Numbered from the stretch's first letter, positions 1-11,528 are shown. The stretch is DNA of 64,000 bases from Picocystis sp. L7 (GCA_020975725.1 QXJR01000012.1:421001-485000); one strand, 5' to 3'. A program made the numbers and translations. The notes: generated by a model not told the origin, from the letters alone.

Positions 1-2603
1 AAGTGGGCAGTGGGAAGTCCAGCTTGCTGTGTAGCCTTCTTGGGGAAACTCACAGAATAAGTGGGAGTGTTCAAATAAAGGGCAGTGTAGGTTACACCAT
101 CCAAGACCCATGGATTCAAAACGAGACGGTGAAGGCCAATATTTTAATGGGCCTTGATTGTGACGAAAGATTCTATCGTAGAGTCATCAAAGCATGTGCC
201 CTTGATTCCGATATTAATGTCCTTGCAGCTGGCGATGCAACAGAAATTGGGGAAAAAGGCGTGAACTTGTCAGGTGGACAAAGACACAGGGTTGCTCTTG
301 CGCGTGCAGCATATGCCCAAGCTGATATCTATCTCCTGGATGATCCACTTTCTGCTGTGGACACACATGTTGGACAGCATTTGTGGAGGGAGTGTATATG
401 TGGGGTATTAAGGGATTCAGCAAGGGTTATTGTGACTCATCAACTCCAGTACGTGCGCAGTGCTGATCGAATTGTTTATTTCAAGGACGGAAAGATTGAA
501 TTCGATGGCACGTACAAGGAAATGAAGCATACTGGTCTCAACTTGGATGGACTATCGGACGAAGACCACGTGGATGAAGATGCTGAGATTGAGCCTGTGG
601 AAGTAGAAGAGGGGGACGACGACGATGAAGCCGATGCTCTAGACACACCGTATGTCGAGGATCCAAACAGTATGGAGCTAATCACTCAAGCCAAGGAGAC
701 CGAATGGGCACAAGGAATCGCGAGAGGTTCTTCGTCGCCAGTGAAAGAAGAATCAGGAAAGTTGGTGAAGGTTGAGGAAAGGGCACAAGGAAGTGTCAGC
801 AAAAGCGTCTACATTGGTTACTTGCAAGCATGGGGGCCCTACTTCGTTCTTCCTTCACTACTAATATTTGGCTTCTTCTGTGAGAGAGGACTGCTTGCTG
901 TGCAAAACTACTGGTTGGCAGTGTGGTCTGAGGCTACAGTGGTTGACCACTCTTGGTCTGTGGTGAGGTTCTATCTCATGGTATATGTGCTCTTGGCTCT
1001 TGTAGCTCTTGCATTCACATTTTTCAGGGCTTTGACGCTTGTCTATGGAAGCATCAATGCAGCAAGGAACCTACAAAACTCCCTTCTTTCAAGGGTCTGC
1101 CGGTTGAGCATGTCGTTTTTCGATTCTCAACCAACAGGAAGATTGCTGAACCGCTTCACCAATGATACCGAAGCAGTGGACCTGCAGATAGCCCCAACTC
1201 TTAACATGGCTTTGAACTGTGTCATCACTTCGGTCACTAATGTCATTTCTATATGCTTTGTCACCCCGCTAGTGATCTTCGCTATAGTACCTTTGTACTG
1301 GTTGTACACTCGTGTGCAGCAATACTACATTAGAACAAGCCGTGAACTGAAGAGGTTGGATGCCATTTCTAGATCTCCTATATTTTCCTTGTTCTCGGAG
1401 ACATTGAATGGAATTTTCACTATCCGAGCTTTTCAGAAGCAATCAGACTTCAAGTCCAAGAATAACCGGTTACTTGATGCCTCAAATAGGGCGTACTGGC
1501 CCATCATGACGGTCAATCGCTGGCTGAGTGTCAGGCTTGAGTTACTTGGCGCAGCTGTAGTGCTTGGTGCTGCGTTAATGACTGTCTCCACACATTCTAG
1601 TGGCAGTGAAAAAGCAGCAGGATTGGCAGGGTTTTCCTTGACCTCTGCCATTGCACTTACTGGGTTGATGGCCTGGATGGTGCGTCAGGTGACTGATCTG
1701 GAAGTGGGCATGAACTGCGTCGAGCGTGTTCTCGAGTATTCGTCCATTGAACCAGAGGCACCTCCGGTCATCGAGAGTAATCGCCCTCCACCAGGTTGGC
1801 CTCACTCAGGGGCCATCCAGGTCAAGGACCTATGGGTCAGGTATCGGTCAGATTTAGACCCAGTGATCAAGGGTATCAATTTTGAAGTGAAGGGTATGGA
1901 AAAGATTGGGGTTTGTGGGAGGACCGGTTGTGGGAAATCGACACTGATGATGACTTTGTACAGAATCGTAGAACCAAGTGATGGCAGTGTCTTCATCGAT
2001 GGCATCGATTCCCAAAGTATCGGACTCTTTGACCTGCGCTCTCGACTCTCACTTGTACCGCAGGATCCAGTCATTTTCTCTGGCAGTATTCGCAGCAATC
2101 TCGACCCTTTCAGCCAATACCCTGATGAAAGAATTTGGGAAGCATTAAGGAAGTGCAGCATGCACTCATTGGTTTCGTCAAGTGGTAAGGGGCTGGAAAT
2201 GGAGGTTGCAGAGTCTGGACAGAATTTGAGCGTAGGCCAGAGACAACTTTTGTGCCTGGGAAGAGCGTTGCTCAGGCAGTCAAAAATTTTGGTGTTGGAC
2301 GAGGCCACCAGCAACGTCGACTCAACAACGGACAACCTCATTCAAAAGACCATTCGAGAAGCATTTGCAGACTGCACCATGCTGGTGATTGCACATCGTC
2401 TGAACACAATCATCGATGCGGACCGGATCTTAGTCATGGATCAAGGCAAGATCGCTGAATTCGACTCACCTGCCACTTTGCTGGCAGACAAAGAGAGCAT
2501 GTTTTCGAAGCTTGTGAATGAGACGCTCCCGGGTATGACAGCGTCTCTGAGAAAGAACGCTTCGAGCAAGGGCATCGCAAATGAAAGTGATCAAAAACAG
2601 TAG
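1..2603 (+). CDS. ABCC/MRP-type ABC transporter, 3' part (partial at left edge)
   Basis: This is the C-terminal 866 residues of a full-length multidrug-resistance-associated (ABCC) transporter, an ATP-driven exporter of organic anions and conjugates at the plasma or vacuolar membrane. The frame is already open at base 3. It begins inside Walker A of the first nucleotide-binding domain (VGSGKSS), followed by the Q-loop (YTIQDPW), signature LSGGQ near residue 90, Walker B (IYLLDD) and VTHQ. An acidic linker (about residues 195-215) leads to the second membrane domain (about 270-560). The second NBD has GRTGCGKST, VPQDPVIFSGSI, signature LSVGQRQ, Walker B LVLDEATSNVD and IAHRL. The NBD1 spacing and the LSVGQ variant fit ABCC. 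There is no intron in 2.6 kb. TGTAATAAA at 2660-2668 is a plausible polyadenylation signal. The gene converges on the RBM39-like gene with 78 bp between stop codons. The substrate cannot be told. Confidence 0.95.
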   Translation, partial: VGSGKSSLLCSLLGETHRISGSVQIKGSVGYTIQDPWIQNETVKANILMGLDCDERFYRRVIKACALDSDINVLAAGDATEIGEKGVNLSGGQRHRVALARAAYAQADIYLLDDPLSAVDTHVGQHLWRECICGVLRDSARVIVTHQLQYVRSADRIVYFKDGKIEFDGTYKEMKHTGLNLDGLSDEDHVDEDAEIEPVEVEEGDDDDEADALDTPYVEDPNSMELITQAKETEWAQGIARGSSSPVKEESGKLVKVEERAQGSVSKSVYIGYLQAWGPYFVLPSLLIFGFFCERGLLAVQNYWLAVWSEATVVDHSWSVVRFYLMVYVLLALVALAFTFFRALTLVYGSINAARNLQNSLLSRVCRLSMSFFDSQPTGRLLNRFTNDTEAVDLQIAPTLNMALNCVITSVTNVISICFVTPLVIFAIVPLYWLYTRVQQYYIRTSRELKRLDAISRSPIFSLFSETLNGIFTIRAFQKQSDFKSKNNRLLDASNRAYWPIMTVNRWLSVRLELLGAAVVLGAALMTVSTHSSGSEKAAGLAGFSLTSAIALTGLMAWMVRQVTDLEVGMNCVERVLEYSSIEPEAPPVIESNRPPPGWPHSGAIQVKDLWVRYRSDLDPVIKGINFEVKGMEKIGVCGRTGCGKSTLMMTLYRIVEPSDGSVFIDGIDSQSIGLFDLRSRLSLVPQDPVIFSGSIRSNLDPFSQYPDERIWEALRKCSMHSLVSSSGKGLEMEVAESGQNLSVGQRQLLCLGRALLRQSKILVLDEATSNVDSTTDNLIQKTIREAFADCTMLVIAHRLNTIIDADRILVMDQGKIAEFDSPATLLADKESMFSKLVNETLPGMTASLRKNASSKGIANESDQKQ

Positions 2604-2681
2604 AATCATGTGTTTCAGTGAGTGCTAGGGAAAGAGCACATATGCATGCACACAGCATCTGTAATAAAGCATGAAAAAGCG

Positions 2682-4575
2682 TCAATCCTGCACATGGGCT
2701 ACTTTTCTCAGAAAGTGCTTTTCATACATTTTGAGAAACTAATCAGACATCCGCTTGTTAGTAAATGGACAGCCAACCTCACAACAGTAAAAGCAAAACG
2801 CATCAAGATGTTCCCTTACCTGGTATTCAGCAGATATTTGACGCCCAGCAAACCATCTCCCATGGAGCACAGCCTGAGCCCTGCTTGCTGCATCCTCTTC
2901 TGAAAACTTAAGATAGACAAAACCTTTGCTATCTTTGTCCACAAGAATGTGCTCTAATACTCCAAATTTTGAGCACTCTTCGCGTACATCATCCTCGATT
3001 TCCTTGTCCCATTCTACTGATTCTTCTGATTCTGGATCAAACATGTTTTTAAGAAGCAAGCAAGGAGTGGGAATTGGCGAGGAAGGTCCCAGTACACCTT
3101 GGCTGGAGTTGTCCACTGCTGGAGGTTTATTTGAACTCCCATCTTCTTGGTTCTGCAGGGCTTGGATGGGGTTTGCAGGTGAAACCAGTGTTGGATCCCC
3201 TCTTGCAAGCCGTGCCATCAAAGCAGAACGGGCTTGTGCTGATAACTTCATCCCCGAATTACCTGAGAGACATGAAATGATGTGGAAGGAACACAAGGTC
3301 CACAAAGTATTGATCGGCGGTCAGTACATGCTCACTAAGCTTGCAATGCGTTTCATGTGGGATCAACGCGCTGGTCAGAAATCTCATGTAGTGAAAGCCA
3401 GTGCATAACCATGCATGCGTCCTTTAATACGTGCATAACGGATCTTCCTTCCAGGCAACGGGGCTCGCATGTGCAGGCATTCGGCGTACCTTCGAGGGCC
3501 AAGTCAAGATTTTCTGCTGGTCCCGGTTGAGCGGGCGTGAATTGTACCGGCAGGACCCCGCCCATCCTCACTTGAATCTTTGTGTCGTCCACTTCTCTGC
3601 CGTTCAAGTTTTGGATGGCTTTGGCTGCATCTGCAATGTTCGCGAATTGCACGCCTCCGCAGCCCTTACTTTTCCCAGTTAGATGGTCTCGATCGATTCC
3701 CACATGCATGATGGTCCCGAACGGTTGAAAGAGGTCCTTGAGTTGTTGTTCTTCCCACTCTGGGGGGATCTGGTTCACCAACAGGCGGCAGTTCCCCATG
3801 TTTGGTGCTCTGTGCGGTGTGTTGTGTAGTGGTGGCGGCGGGGGTCTAGCATGCATGTGGGTTGGGGTGGGTGGAGGCGGCAGGTTTCGCGCGAGCGGTC
3901 CTCCGTGCGGTGGCAAAGGCACAGGCATCGGCATGGGCCTGTGCGGCTGGGTCCTCCCACCTTCCCAGGCGACGTTTTTCTCGGCTTCCGACGGTTTGAC
4001 GAGCACAGGATGTCCGCAGAGTGGAGTCCCATGCAGAGCCAGCGCATGTCCCAGGTCCTGCACGGTCTCGAATTCCACGTAGGCCATCCCTTTGGACCTT
4101 CCGGTGTGTCGATCGGTGATGGGTTTGACGTCCACGACCTTCCCAGCCTGCGAGAAGAACTCGTACAGGTCTCTTTCGTCTGCTTTGGTGGACACGCTGT
4201 AAGCAAACACGGTCCTCGCATCTCTCTCCCAACCTTCGCCCACTTGGGACGGTCTCCCACCAGATCGCACGTGACGAGGCACGTACCTCCCCTCCTCGGT
4301 CCTCCGCGAAGGGACCCCCACGCCCGACCGCGAACGGGACGGAGACCTGCACGGGATGCGCCATCGCCGCAGAGGAACGAACGGTCAGTCGCCATGGGGA
4401 TGGTGGTTCGAGGAGATCCCTCGCGCTCGAGTGGCGTCCGAGGAACGCGAACGCACCGGCTGCGGCTCCGGCTGCGGTACTTCCGAAGGCCCCTGCCGCG
4501 AACGCGTCCTTCCTCGCCGTCTCGGACGTCGCCATGGACGTCCGAAGCGTCCGAAACCGCGCGCCGAGACGCCAT
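2682..4575 (-). CDS. RBM39: RBM39/CAPER-like splicing factor (RS region, two RRMs, C-terminal UHM)
   Basis: This is a nuclear splicing factor related to U2AF65, thought to help 3' splice-site recognition. I model four exons: 4575-4457, 4346-3490, 3262-2820 and 2738-2682. The introns are 110, 227 and 81 nt, all GT-AG, and every junction keeps frame, giving 491 residues. The first junction creates the RS-rich run SRSRSRSPSRSRS. RRM1 spans about residues 84-158, RRM2 about 226-300 after a Pro-rich linker, and a U2AF-homology motif about 392-470 (CLLLKNMFDP, then GRWFAG, the family's R-x-F signature). The last exon adds a short tail that aligns with the Y-x-x-F ending of plant homologues. The start at 4575 (MASRRAVSD) is the first ATG giving a compact RS N-terminus; an in-frame ATG at 4797 is possible. 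The gene diverges from the DEAD-box gene over about 515 bp. Confidence 0.88.
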
Positions 4576-5091
4576 CGCGCGACCGCGAATCGACGACAAT
4601 GGCGGACGAAGGCGACGTGTGCCGACGAGGACGGGGTCGAGGGAGGCACCGCGAACGACGGGCGTCGAGGACCCTCTGCCAGGTGCGGTCGGGATCCTCG
4701 TCGGAAGAGGACGCCAAGGACGGGCGACACTCGGCCCATCGTTCCGTCCCGGGAAGAACCCGATGCGAAACCGACGTGAACCGTCGAGGATCAACACGGC
4801 CCTTTCAGCGTTCCTCTGCGCCCACCGTCCTCTCTCGCGGGTCCCGTTTTCCCATCCCGCGCAGAGGACCGCCCTTCCTCCTCCCGCGCCGCCCTACGTT
4901 CCTTCCCCGATCCTCCGCGGCACGCGTCCGGCGGCGGCCCTGCGGTTTCGCCGTTTCGTGGCCGGTGCAGTGCTCACAACGGCGTCGGCATCGCTCTTCC
5001 TGGTTTTGGCGCGCGCTTGTGCGTTCGCTTTTCATCCGCTCGGGTCCATCAGAGTGCCTCCAGGACCTCGTGGTGGACGCAGGACGACGCC
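4576..5091. promoter_or_regulatory. Divergent promoter between RBM39-like and WW/DEAD helicase genes
   Basis: A 516-bp GC-rich gap separates the two divergent start codons and holds no credible gene. It is rich in CG dinucleotides and poor in A/T tracts. No TATA box is evident. Both neighbours are RNA-processing genes, so shared control is plausible but inferred only from layout. Confidence 0.5.
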
Positions 5092-7065
5092 ATGTCTCTG
5101 CCGCCGCAACGAAAGGACGATCCGACGCTCCCGCCGCCTTGGGTTTCGCTGTTGGATCCCAACAGCGGATACACGTACTATTGGAATCCGCAGTCGAACG
5201 TGACCACGTACGATCGTCCTGGCGAGGACGCGACGCTTCCACCTCCTTCACCCACGGCAGGATCTCCTTCGTACGACGGAAGGGTGAGTGAACGCGCGAA
5301 CGTAGGAGCGAAGAGGACGAGGAAGGGACGTGTGCTGACCAGGACGGACGCCGCGAACGCCATCCCACAGGAACACAACGGATACGGAGGATATGGTGGA
5401 GGAGGATACGACGATGCGTACGTGCCGCCCACCAACCAAGCGCCGCCCACTGCGCCAGGGGTGAAGCTGGACTTCTCCAACGTCCGAGGCACCGACGAAG
5501 GAGAAGCCTACCGCAGGAAACATGAGATGAAAGTCGAAGGACAAGGATGTCCGGACCCGTACACCACCTTTGAAGCTGCAGGACTGCCGAACGACATCAT
5601 CGACGATGTGAGACGAGCAGGGTTCACCGAACCCACCCCGATCCAGGCCCAGTCCTGGGCATGTGCCATACAGGGAAGAGATGTGGTGGCCATCGCCAAG
5701 ACAGGGAGTGGCAAGACTTGCGGATATCTGTTTCCAGGGATCGTGCACATTAGAAAGGTGAAGAACGATCCACGTGTGGGACCAACCATGCTCATCCTGG
5801 CACCGACCAGGGAATTAGCTGTGCAGATCAAAGAAGAAGCGGATCGCTTCGGCCGCTCATCGGGCATCAAAAACACCTGCGTGTATGGAGGCGCATCTCG
5901 TGGTCCACAGTTGCGTGACATTAGGTATGGAGTGGATATCGTCATTGCTACCCCAGGACGTTTAAACGACTTCATCGAATCGCGCCAAATAAACCTAAGC
6001 CAGGTAGACTACCTGGTTCTTGACGAGGCAGATAGAATGTTGGATATGGGTTTCGAACCCCAAATCCAACGTATCGTAGCACAGGTCCCTCCTCACCGTC
6101 AAACTCTATTTTATTCTGCAACATGGCCCAAGGAAGTGCGACGTATTGCTGCGCAGTTTGTCGTCAATAAGACCATTCATATCTTCATCGGAACTTCTGA
6201 GCTCACAGCAAACAAGGATATTGATCAAAAGTTCTACTTTGTTGGCCATAAATCTGAGAAAGAGAGGCTTGTGGAGGATATCCTGCGACAGCTACGGCCG
6301 AGTGACAAGGTCATCATATTCTGTTCCACGAAGCGCATGTGCGACGAACTAAGCTATGCGTTAGGAAGGGAATACAGAGCAACTGCCATTCACGGAGACA
6401 AGTCCCAGAACGAGCGAGACTGGGTGCTGCGGAACTTTCGTAGTGGCAAGAACCCGGTTATGGTAGCCACTGATGTGGCAGCAAGAGGGCTAGACATCCC
6501 CAAGGTTGCAGCTGTGATCAATTATGACTTTCCTACTGGTGGAGTGGAAGACTATGTGCACAGAATCGGCCGAACTGGTCGAGCCGGTGAGAAGGGTGTT
6601 TCTCACACTTTTATGGGATATGATGATGGCAAGCATGGGCGAGAGCTGGTGAAGCTCCTCCAAGAGTGTGCCCAAACACCTCCTCCGGAGCTGCTTAGCA
6701 TGGCACAAGCCAGGTACTCTGGGAGTAAGCGTAGCCGCTATGGCGGCGGTGGTGGTCGTGGATTTGGTGGAGGTGGCCGTGGTGGCAGAGGATTTGGAGG
6801 AATGGGTGGAGGACGAGGTGGCTTTGGTTCAGGTATGGACAGGGGGCGTCCCCCTTTTGGTGGAGGACCAGGCTTTGGCGCTGGTGGCCCTGGTATGGGC
6901 CCACGGCCAGGTTTTGGTGGTGGGCCTCCTCCTTATGGAGGCTTTGGTGGCCCTGATACTCGTGGCGGGTATGGTCGCAGCTCAAGCCCACCCAGGCGTT
7001 CAGATGGAAGGAGTAGGAGTCGAAGTAGAGACAGGAGTGATTGGAGGTCATCTCCTAGGTACTGA
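5092..7065 (+). CDS. WW-domain DEAD-box RNA helicase (DDX5/Dbp2 class, plant RH14/RH40/RH46 type)
   Basis: This is an ATP-dependent RNA helicase, expected in nuclear RNA processing. The WW domain is at residues 13-43 (Trp17 ... tyrosine pair ... Pro43). The helicase core carries the Q motif (GFTEPTPIQ, near 148), motif I AKTGSGKT, Ia PTRELA, Ib TPGR, II DEAD (near 281), III SAT, V RGLDIP and VI HRIGRTGRAG (near 460). An RGG/FGG-rich segment follows from about 520, then an RS tail. A WW domain joined to a DEAD-box core is typical of green plants. Bases 5284-5370 look like an 87-nt intron (GTGAGT ... CCCACAG). It is a multiple of three and lacks stops, so the frame also reads through it. Removing it gives 628 rather than 657 residues and deletes a basic, un-helicase-like insert. 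The start at 5092 places the WW domain at the N-terminus. Confidence 0.93.
   Translation: MSLPPQRKDDPTLPPPWVSLLDPNSGYTYYWNPQSNVTTYDRPGEDATLPPPSPTAGSPSYDGRVSERANVGAKRTRKGRVLTRTDAANAIPQEHNGYGGYGGGGYDDAYVPPTNQAPPTAPGVKLDFSNVRGTDEGEAYRRKHEMKVEGQGCPDPYTTFEAAGLPNDIIDDVRRAGFTEPTPIQAQSWACAIQGRDVVAIAKTGSGKTCGYLFPGIVHIRKVKNDPRVGPTMLILAPTRELAVQIKEEADRFGRSSGIKNTCVYGGASRGPQLRDIRYGVDIVIATPGRLNDFIESRQINLSQVDYLVLDEADRMLDMGFEPQIQRIVAQVPPHRQTLFYSATWPKEVRRIAAQFVVNKTIHIFIGTSELTANKDIDQKFYFVGHKSEKERLVEDILRQLRPSDKVIIFCSTKRMCDELSYALGREYRATAIHGDKSQNERDWVLRNFRSGKNPVMVATDVAARGLDIPKVAAVINYDFPTGGVEDYVHRIGRTGRAGEKGVSHTFMGYDDGKHGRELVKLLQECAQTPPPELLSMAQARYSGSKRSRYGGGGGRGFGGGGRGGRGFGGMGGGRGGFGSGMDRGRPPFGGGPGFGAGGPGMGPRPGFGGGPPPYGGFGGPDTRGGYGRSSSPPRRSDGRSRSRSRDRSDWRSSPRY
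5284..5370 (+). other. Stop-free 87-nt intron inside the DEAD-box gene
   Basis: It starts GTGAGT after AGG and ends CCCACAG before GAACAC. The length is 29 codons and there is no in-frame stop. The encoded insert (residues VSERANVGAK onward) is basic and unlike its Gly/Tyr-rich flanks, which supports removal by splicing. Retention would still give an in-frame protein. Confidence 0.75.
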
Positions 7066-9350
7066 GCTGCTATGTTTGTTGTGCAGGTTTCAGGCCAGGG
7101 ACGTACGTCAGCCTTCGCGTTAGCCCACACTAGTGATTTGTTTTTGGTGTGCACATGTTACATGTATTTGCTTGCTTGTGAATTACAAGCCTTTGCCAGT
7201 TCTCCATGAATAGGCGAAGAAAATTTTCCCGCATTGTTGGCAGAGGATTGGAGGATTTTCATGGGAAGGGGTATAGACCACAGATGTTTTGGAACGCTTT
7301 CCTTTTACGGAGAGCAATGAGCACCGCACTGAGAGGCATTTAGATTCTGAACACGGAGCACGTTTGATGAACGTAGTAATGTTCAGGATCTGTTTTTACT
7401 CCCAGGTCTGCGCTCCTGCATCTGCCCTATAGCCCCCTCTCGCCTCATGTTCTCTCTTCAACCTCCTCTCACCCGTCTATCCCCACTCTTACACGAGCCG
7501 TGACTGAGCCACCCATAAAAAACCCTATTGGTGGTTCAAGAGGCTTTATGTTGTGAATGCACGAGTCATTGAAGTGGTAAGCACGCTCTTCAGTATCAAG
7601 ATAGCAAAAGATATCTTGCAATGAATGGGATCCTTGTTGATCAAGGGAGACTATCTTGAAGAAGCACAAGGTGTGTACAAGCTTTGGTGTCTCGGTTTTG
7701 CGAATCAACGACAATTGCCATTGGAGTAACTTAAGGAGAGGTGCTTCCTACGAGAAGATATGTTGCTACGTCCATTTGCCCTCCATGTGCTAATGAGACC
7801 ACGATAACTTGGTTCTAGCATCTACACTCCGTCGATCATGTAGGGTTTACTACTCCGAGGAGTGCTTGAGAATTGCAATTGCAAGGGGAGCCTTGAATAT
7901 TGCACTAGAAGGTGTGAGCTTTGTTTCCGACATTGATGGGGTTTCTTTTCGATCCGAATGCATCGAACAAGTGACTTACAAACAAGCCATTTGTTCACGT
8001 ACCACTAATGGAGGCTTTTTCATGTTCCTTGAAAGTATGACTTTCCGCACCTTCCTATCATTAACAAGAGTCCGAAAAGGGAATTTGAGCTACAATCTGT
8101 AGACAATGGCCTTATCTCAAAATTTTGAGTTCACTTATTTGCATCGCTAGACAAGCCACGAGCGTCCTTCTATTTGCCACCTTCACTAAAGGTTGGTGAT
8201 TTCAAGCCTTAAAGCAATCCGAACTTGGGAGCCCCTTCTTAAGAAATCGGAATGGTTGCGACAATCCATGCTCGACCAATTCCAACAACAACGTTACACC
8301 GAGAGGAAGAGAAGAGATGAGTAGTTTTGTTCGATGTAGCTACACAAGTATCATGGTGCATATCCCTCCAAAAATGAGCAAGCGCGTTCAATCCATGGAG
8401 TTACAAATCGGCAATCCAATCTTGTAGAATATGCGGTGTTGCTTTTGGTGCGCTTCGCCCTTGTCTTTACTTATAAACGTGGCTTTAGCGCCCGCCCTTT
8501 CACTTGTGAGAGAATTACACGTGTTGCTTTTGAAACAACTATCCCAAGAGATGTTGGGTTGGCTATGGAAATGAAGCCTTTGTAGCATTTATTGGCAAGC
8601 TGAAGAGGCATCTCTCTTCGTGTAGAATGGATTGCATTCCTCCAACTGTTGGACGAGAGTGCACGAACATTTATTTATATGTGACATGGTGTAATATCAA
8701 GCCTTTGTCCCTTTCGTCATGAAAGTGTTGCGAGCAGTATCAAAGCAAACGCACGTTCGGTTTCTTCCTATCAATTTCACGGTGCGTGGTGAAGAGTCGG
8801 ACAGAGATAGTTTCAACTGAGACTCGTAGTGGAGGTGCCAAACCATCACGTGTGTCGCTCCTACGGAGCCCTCATGGTAGCGAAAGATGGAGGAAACTAC
8901 GCGCTCCACACATGAAATGATCGTGGAGTTCTTTGAGGCAGTCGATGGTCCCATCGTCTTATCAAACGAGAGGAGGGATTCTATGATGGACATTGTTCGA
9001 GTAGCTTCAAATGCATTCGGCACTTTGCATTTCCTGCGTTAAAGCCTCCATATAATGCAAGGAAAACATCTTTTCAAGGATGCTTCCACATATGGGTTGG
9101 ACGGTAATTCATCGTGTCCGCATGGTATGGATTGATGGCTTGCAAACCGTCGCAAGGTGGGACGTTGAGCAAGGGTCAAGGAGGATGGTTTAGACTTTGG
9201 ATTTACGACATTGGAGATGGATTCGAGAAGGTATCCAATTCTTCGATGGAGGTTCTCCTTGGACCCCGAATCGATGGATCCTCGTCGGGTCTTGACGAAA
9301 ATGCATCGGTCGCCCGTAGTCATCATCTGACCATTGTTCCTTGGGGACCG
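7066..9350. other. Gene-free spacer of about 2.2 kb
   Basis: Downstream of the helicase the composition drops to a more AT-rich, mixed sequence. Only short open frames occur (the longest is about 108 codons, on the minus strand at 8697-9023). None shows a recognisable domain, transit peptide or splice structure. I saw no terminal repeats or transposase and no tRNA-like fold. It may hold the helicase 3' UTR at its left end and decayed sequence beyond. Confidence 0.5.
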
Positions 9351-9359
9351 ACGCACCTT

Positions 9360-10075
9360 CCCGTGCCCGAAGAGGAGTTTCGAAGCTTTCCGAAGGTTCG
9401 GCGAGTCACAACCTACAGCGTCGGAGGACTGGCGAGAACGTCACAACTATCTATTCTCCCTTGCCCCGGATCGAAGACCCACCCCCGCAGCACGGTTGGG
9501 GGCCCCTCGTTCCCATTCCGACCGTGACTCGTACAGGACGCCCCCTGTCTCCTGGGATCCTTCCTCGTCGGCACACATCCGATAGGCTTCCAACCGTCGG
9601 GACGCCCCGGGCTTGACCGGGTCTCCCAGGGACGCGAACCTTCTATTTCCCCCTCCCCGATCGGTCGGTCCCGAGATCTCGATCCCTTGGTCCCTTCGTC
9701 CCGATGGTATCGACCGAGATATCGATATCTTGCGGGTGGGGACCCCTTCCCCCTGGAGCCCACACGGCGGCGCCTGCTCGGTTCATCTCGACGAATCTGA
9801 GCCACAAACGCGCACGAGACGCTTCGGATTCGCACGCGAAGCGCGTGCTTCGTGCGAAGCACCACCCAGAACCGCGTGCAAGGCAGCTTCCCGTGCCTGC
9901 AACCCAAAACCAGGCCGTAGGCGGCTGCGAACGAGCGCGACCAAGGAAGCTGGATCGAGATCCACGGTCCACAGCACCGCTGGACGATCCAAGAAGACGC
10001 GTGCTACGACGCATTGCGAAGGAAACACAGAGTGAAAGGTGCTGGGTGATCTCAGCACGTCGATCCTGAGCCGTC
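9360..10075 (+). promoter_or_regulatory. GC-rich region upstream of the DnaJ gene
   Basis: Composition switches sharply to GC-rich about 700 bp before the DnaJ start. It contains a perfect 12-bp palindrome GATATCGATATC at 9718-9729, one of the ATCGAT-type elements found before many genes here. A possible heat-shock half-site pair (GAAGGTTC) lies near 9395. A GCTTCG-TG-CGAAGC inverted repeat lies near 9850. No convincing gene lies here, although several frames stay open because of base composition. Confidence 0.4.
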
Positions 10076-11528
10076 ATGTTCGGAATGCGACCCCCGAAGC
10101 GGTCAAACAACACCAAGTTCTACGAACTTCTTGGACTGGACAAGAATGCCTCGGCAGACGAGATCAAAAAAGCGTATCGTAAGCAAGCCATCAAACATCA
10201 TCCGGACAAAGGAGGTGATCCGGAGAAGGTACGAGCGAAACCTTATGATGCGTGGCCCAAATGACGACCCCAAGCCCGTCAATTGTGGTGCAGTGTTCGA
10301 GATGCTGACGTTCTGCTCTAACCCACTTGCAGTTCAAAGAAATTGGACAGGCGTACGACGTTCTGAGCGACCCCGAAAAGAAGCAGGTATGTTATCTTAG
10401 CGCCGGTAGCCACGTTCGTGTGAGGATTCTCCAGCGAGGACAAGTTCTGACAGGGTACTTCCGATTTGGCAGGTGTATGATGAATACGGCGAGGACGCTC
10501 TTAAGGAAGGAATGGGACCTGGCGCGGGAGCAGGTGCAGATCCTTTCAACATTTTTGAGTCGTTCTTCGGTGGCAGTCCCTTTGGCGGTGGCGGTGGAAG
10601 GAGTCGGCGTGGGCCGCGAAGAGGCGAGGACGTTGCCCATCCCCTCAAAGTTTCTCTGGAGGACCTCTACAAGGGGATCACGAAAAAGCTCTCCCTCTCC
10701 AAGAATGTCCTTTGCCCACAGTGCAAAGGGAAGGGTTCCAAATCTGGTAGAAGTATTGGATGTGGCACTTGCGGTGGTTCTGGGGTGAAGGTCTCCATGC
10801 GCCAGATTGGACCTGGCATGATCCAGCAGATGCAGTCCGTCTGTCCAACCTGTAAAGGGTCTGGTGAGGCTGTCGATCCAAGCGACCGATGTGACAAATG
10901 CAGAGGGAACAAGGTGGTGCAGGAGAAGAAGGTCCTTGAAGTGAATGTAGAGAAAGGTATGGAGCACGGGCAGAAGATTGTGTTCTCCGGTGAAGCAGAC
11001 CAGGCTCCCGACACGGAGCCTGGGGATATTGTCTTCGTCCTGCAGCAGAAAGACCACTCTGAATTCAAGCGCAAAGCAAGCGACCTGTTCCTGGTAAAGA
11101 AGATCACGTTGACCGAGGCGCTGATTGGTTTCAAGACGGTGATCAAGCAGCTTGATGGGCGAGAGCTGCTGCTCGAGACGAAGGAGGGTGAAATTACTAG
11201 ACCAAGTTCTTTCAAGATGGTGAAGGAAGAGGGCATGCCTGTTCGCAACCATCCCTTCCAGAAGGGAAACCTCTACATTCAGTTCGAGGTGATGTTTCCA
11301 GAAGATGGGCAGATCCCCACCTCTGCCTACCAACCCTTGGAGAATATCTTGGGATCACGACCACAGGTCGATGTTGACATGGGAGAATGTGACGAAGTGA
11401 CTATGTCCAACGTGGACATTGAGGACGAGTTGAAGCGTAGGAATTCGCACCACGAGCAGCAAAGTAGATCTCAGTACGATTCTGATGAGGAAGATGGCGG
11501 TCCAAGGGTGCAGTGCGCCCAGCAGTAG
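10076..11528 (+). CDS. Type I (DnaJA) Hsp40 co-chaperone with C-terminal CaaX-like box
   Basis: This is an Hsp70 co-chaperone of the cytosolic or ER-surface DnaJA class. The exons are 10076-10228, 10333-10386 and 10473-11528. The introns are 104 and 86 nt, GT-AG, and both interrupt the J domain. The joined protein is about 420 residues. The J domain (about residues 13-75) has the HPD tripeptide in [10 protein letters not shown] Gly/Phe-rich stretch follows ([11 protein letters not shown]), then four CxxCxGxG-type zinc repeats ([31 protein letters not shown]) and the C-terminal substrate-binding domains. The C-terminus ends CAQQ, the farnesylation box of plant ANJ1/ATJ2-type proteins. The middle exon codes exactly 18 residues ([18 protein letters not shown]) and is missed if splicing is ignored. 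TGTAA at 11536-11540, just after the stop, resembles the green-algal poly(A) signal. Confidence 0.95.

Noticed and set aside
9380-9402. Canonical heat-shock element upstream of DnaJ
   Set aside because: Only one correctly spaced GAAnnTTC pair is present, not three alternating units, and it lies almost 700 bp from the ATG.
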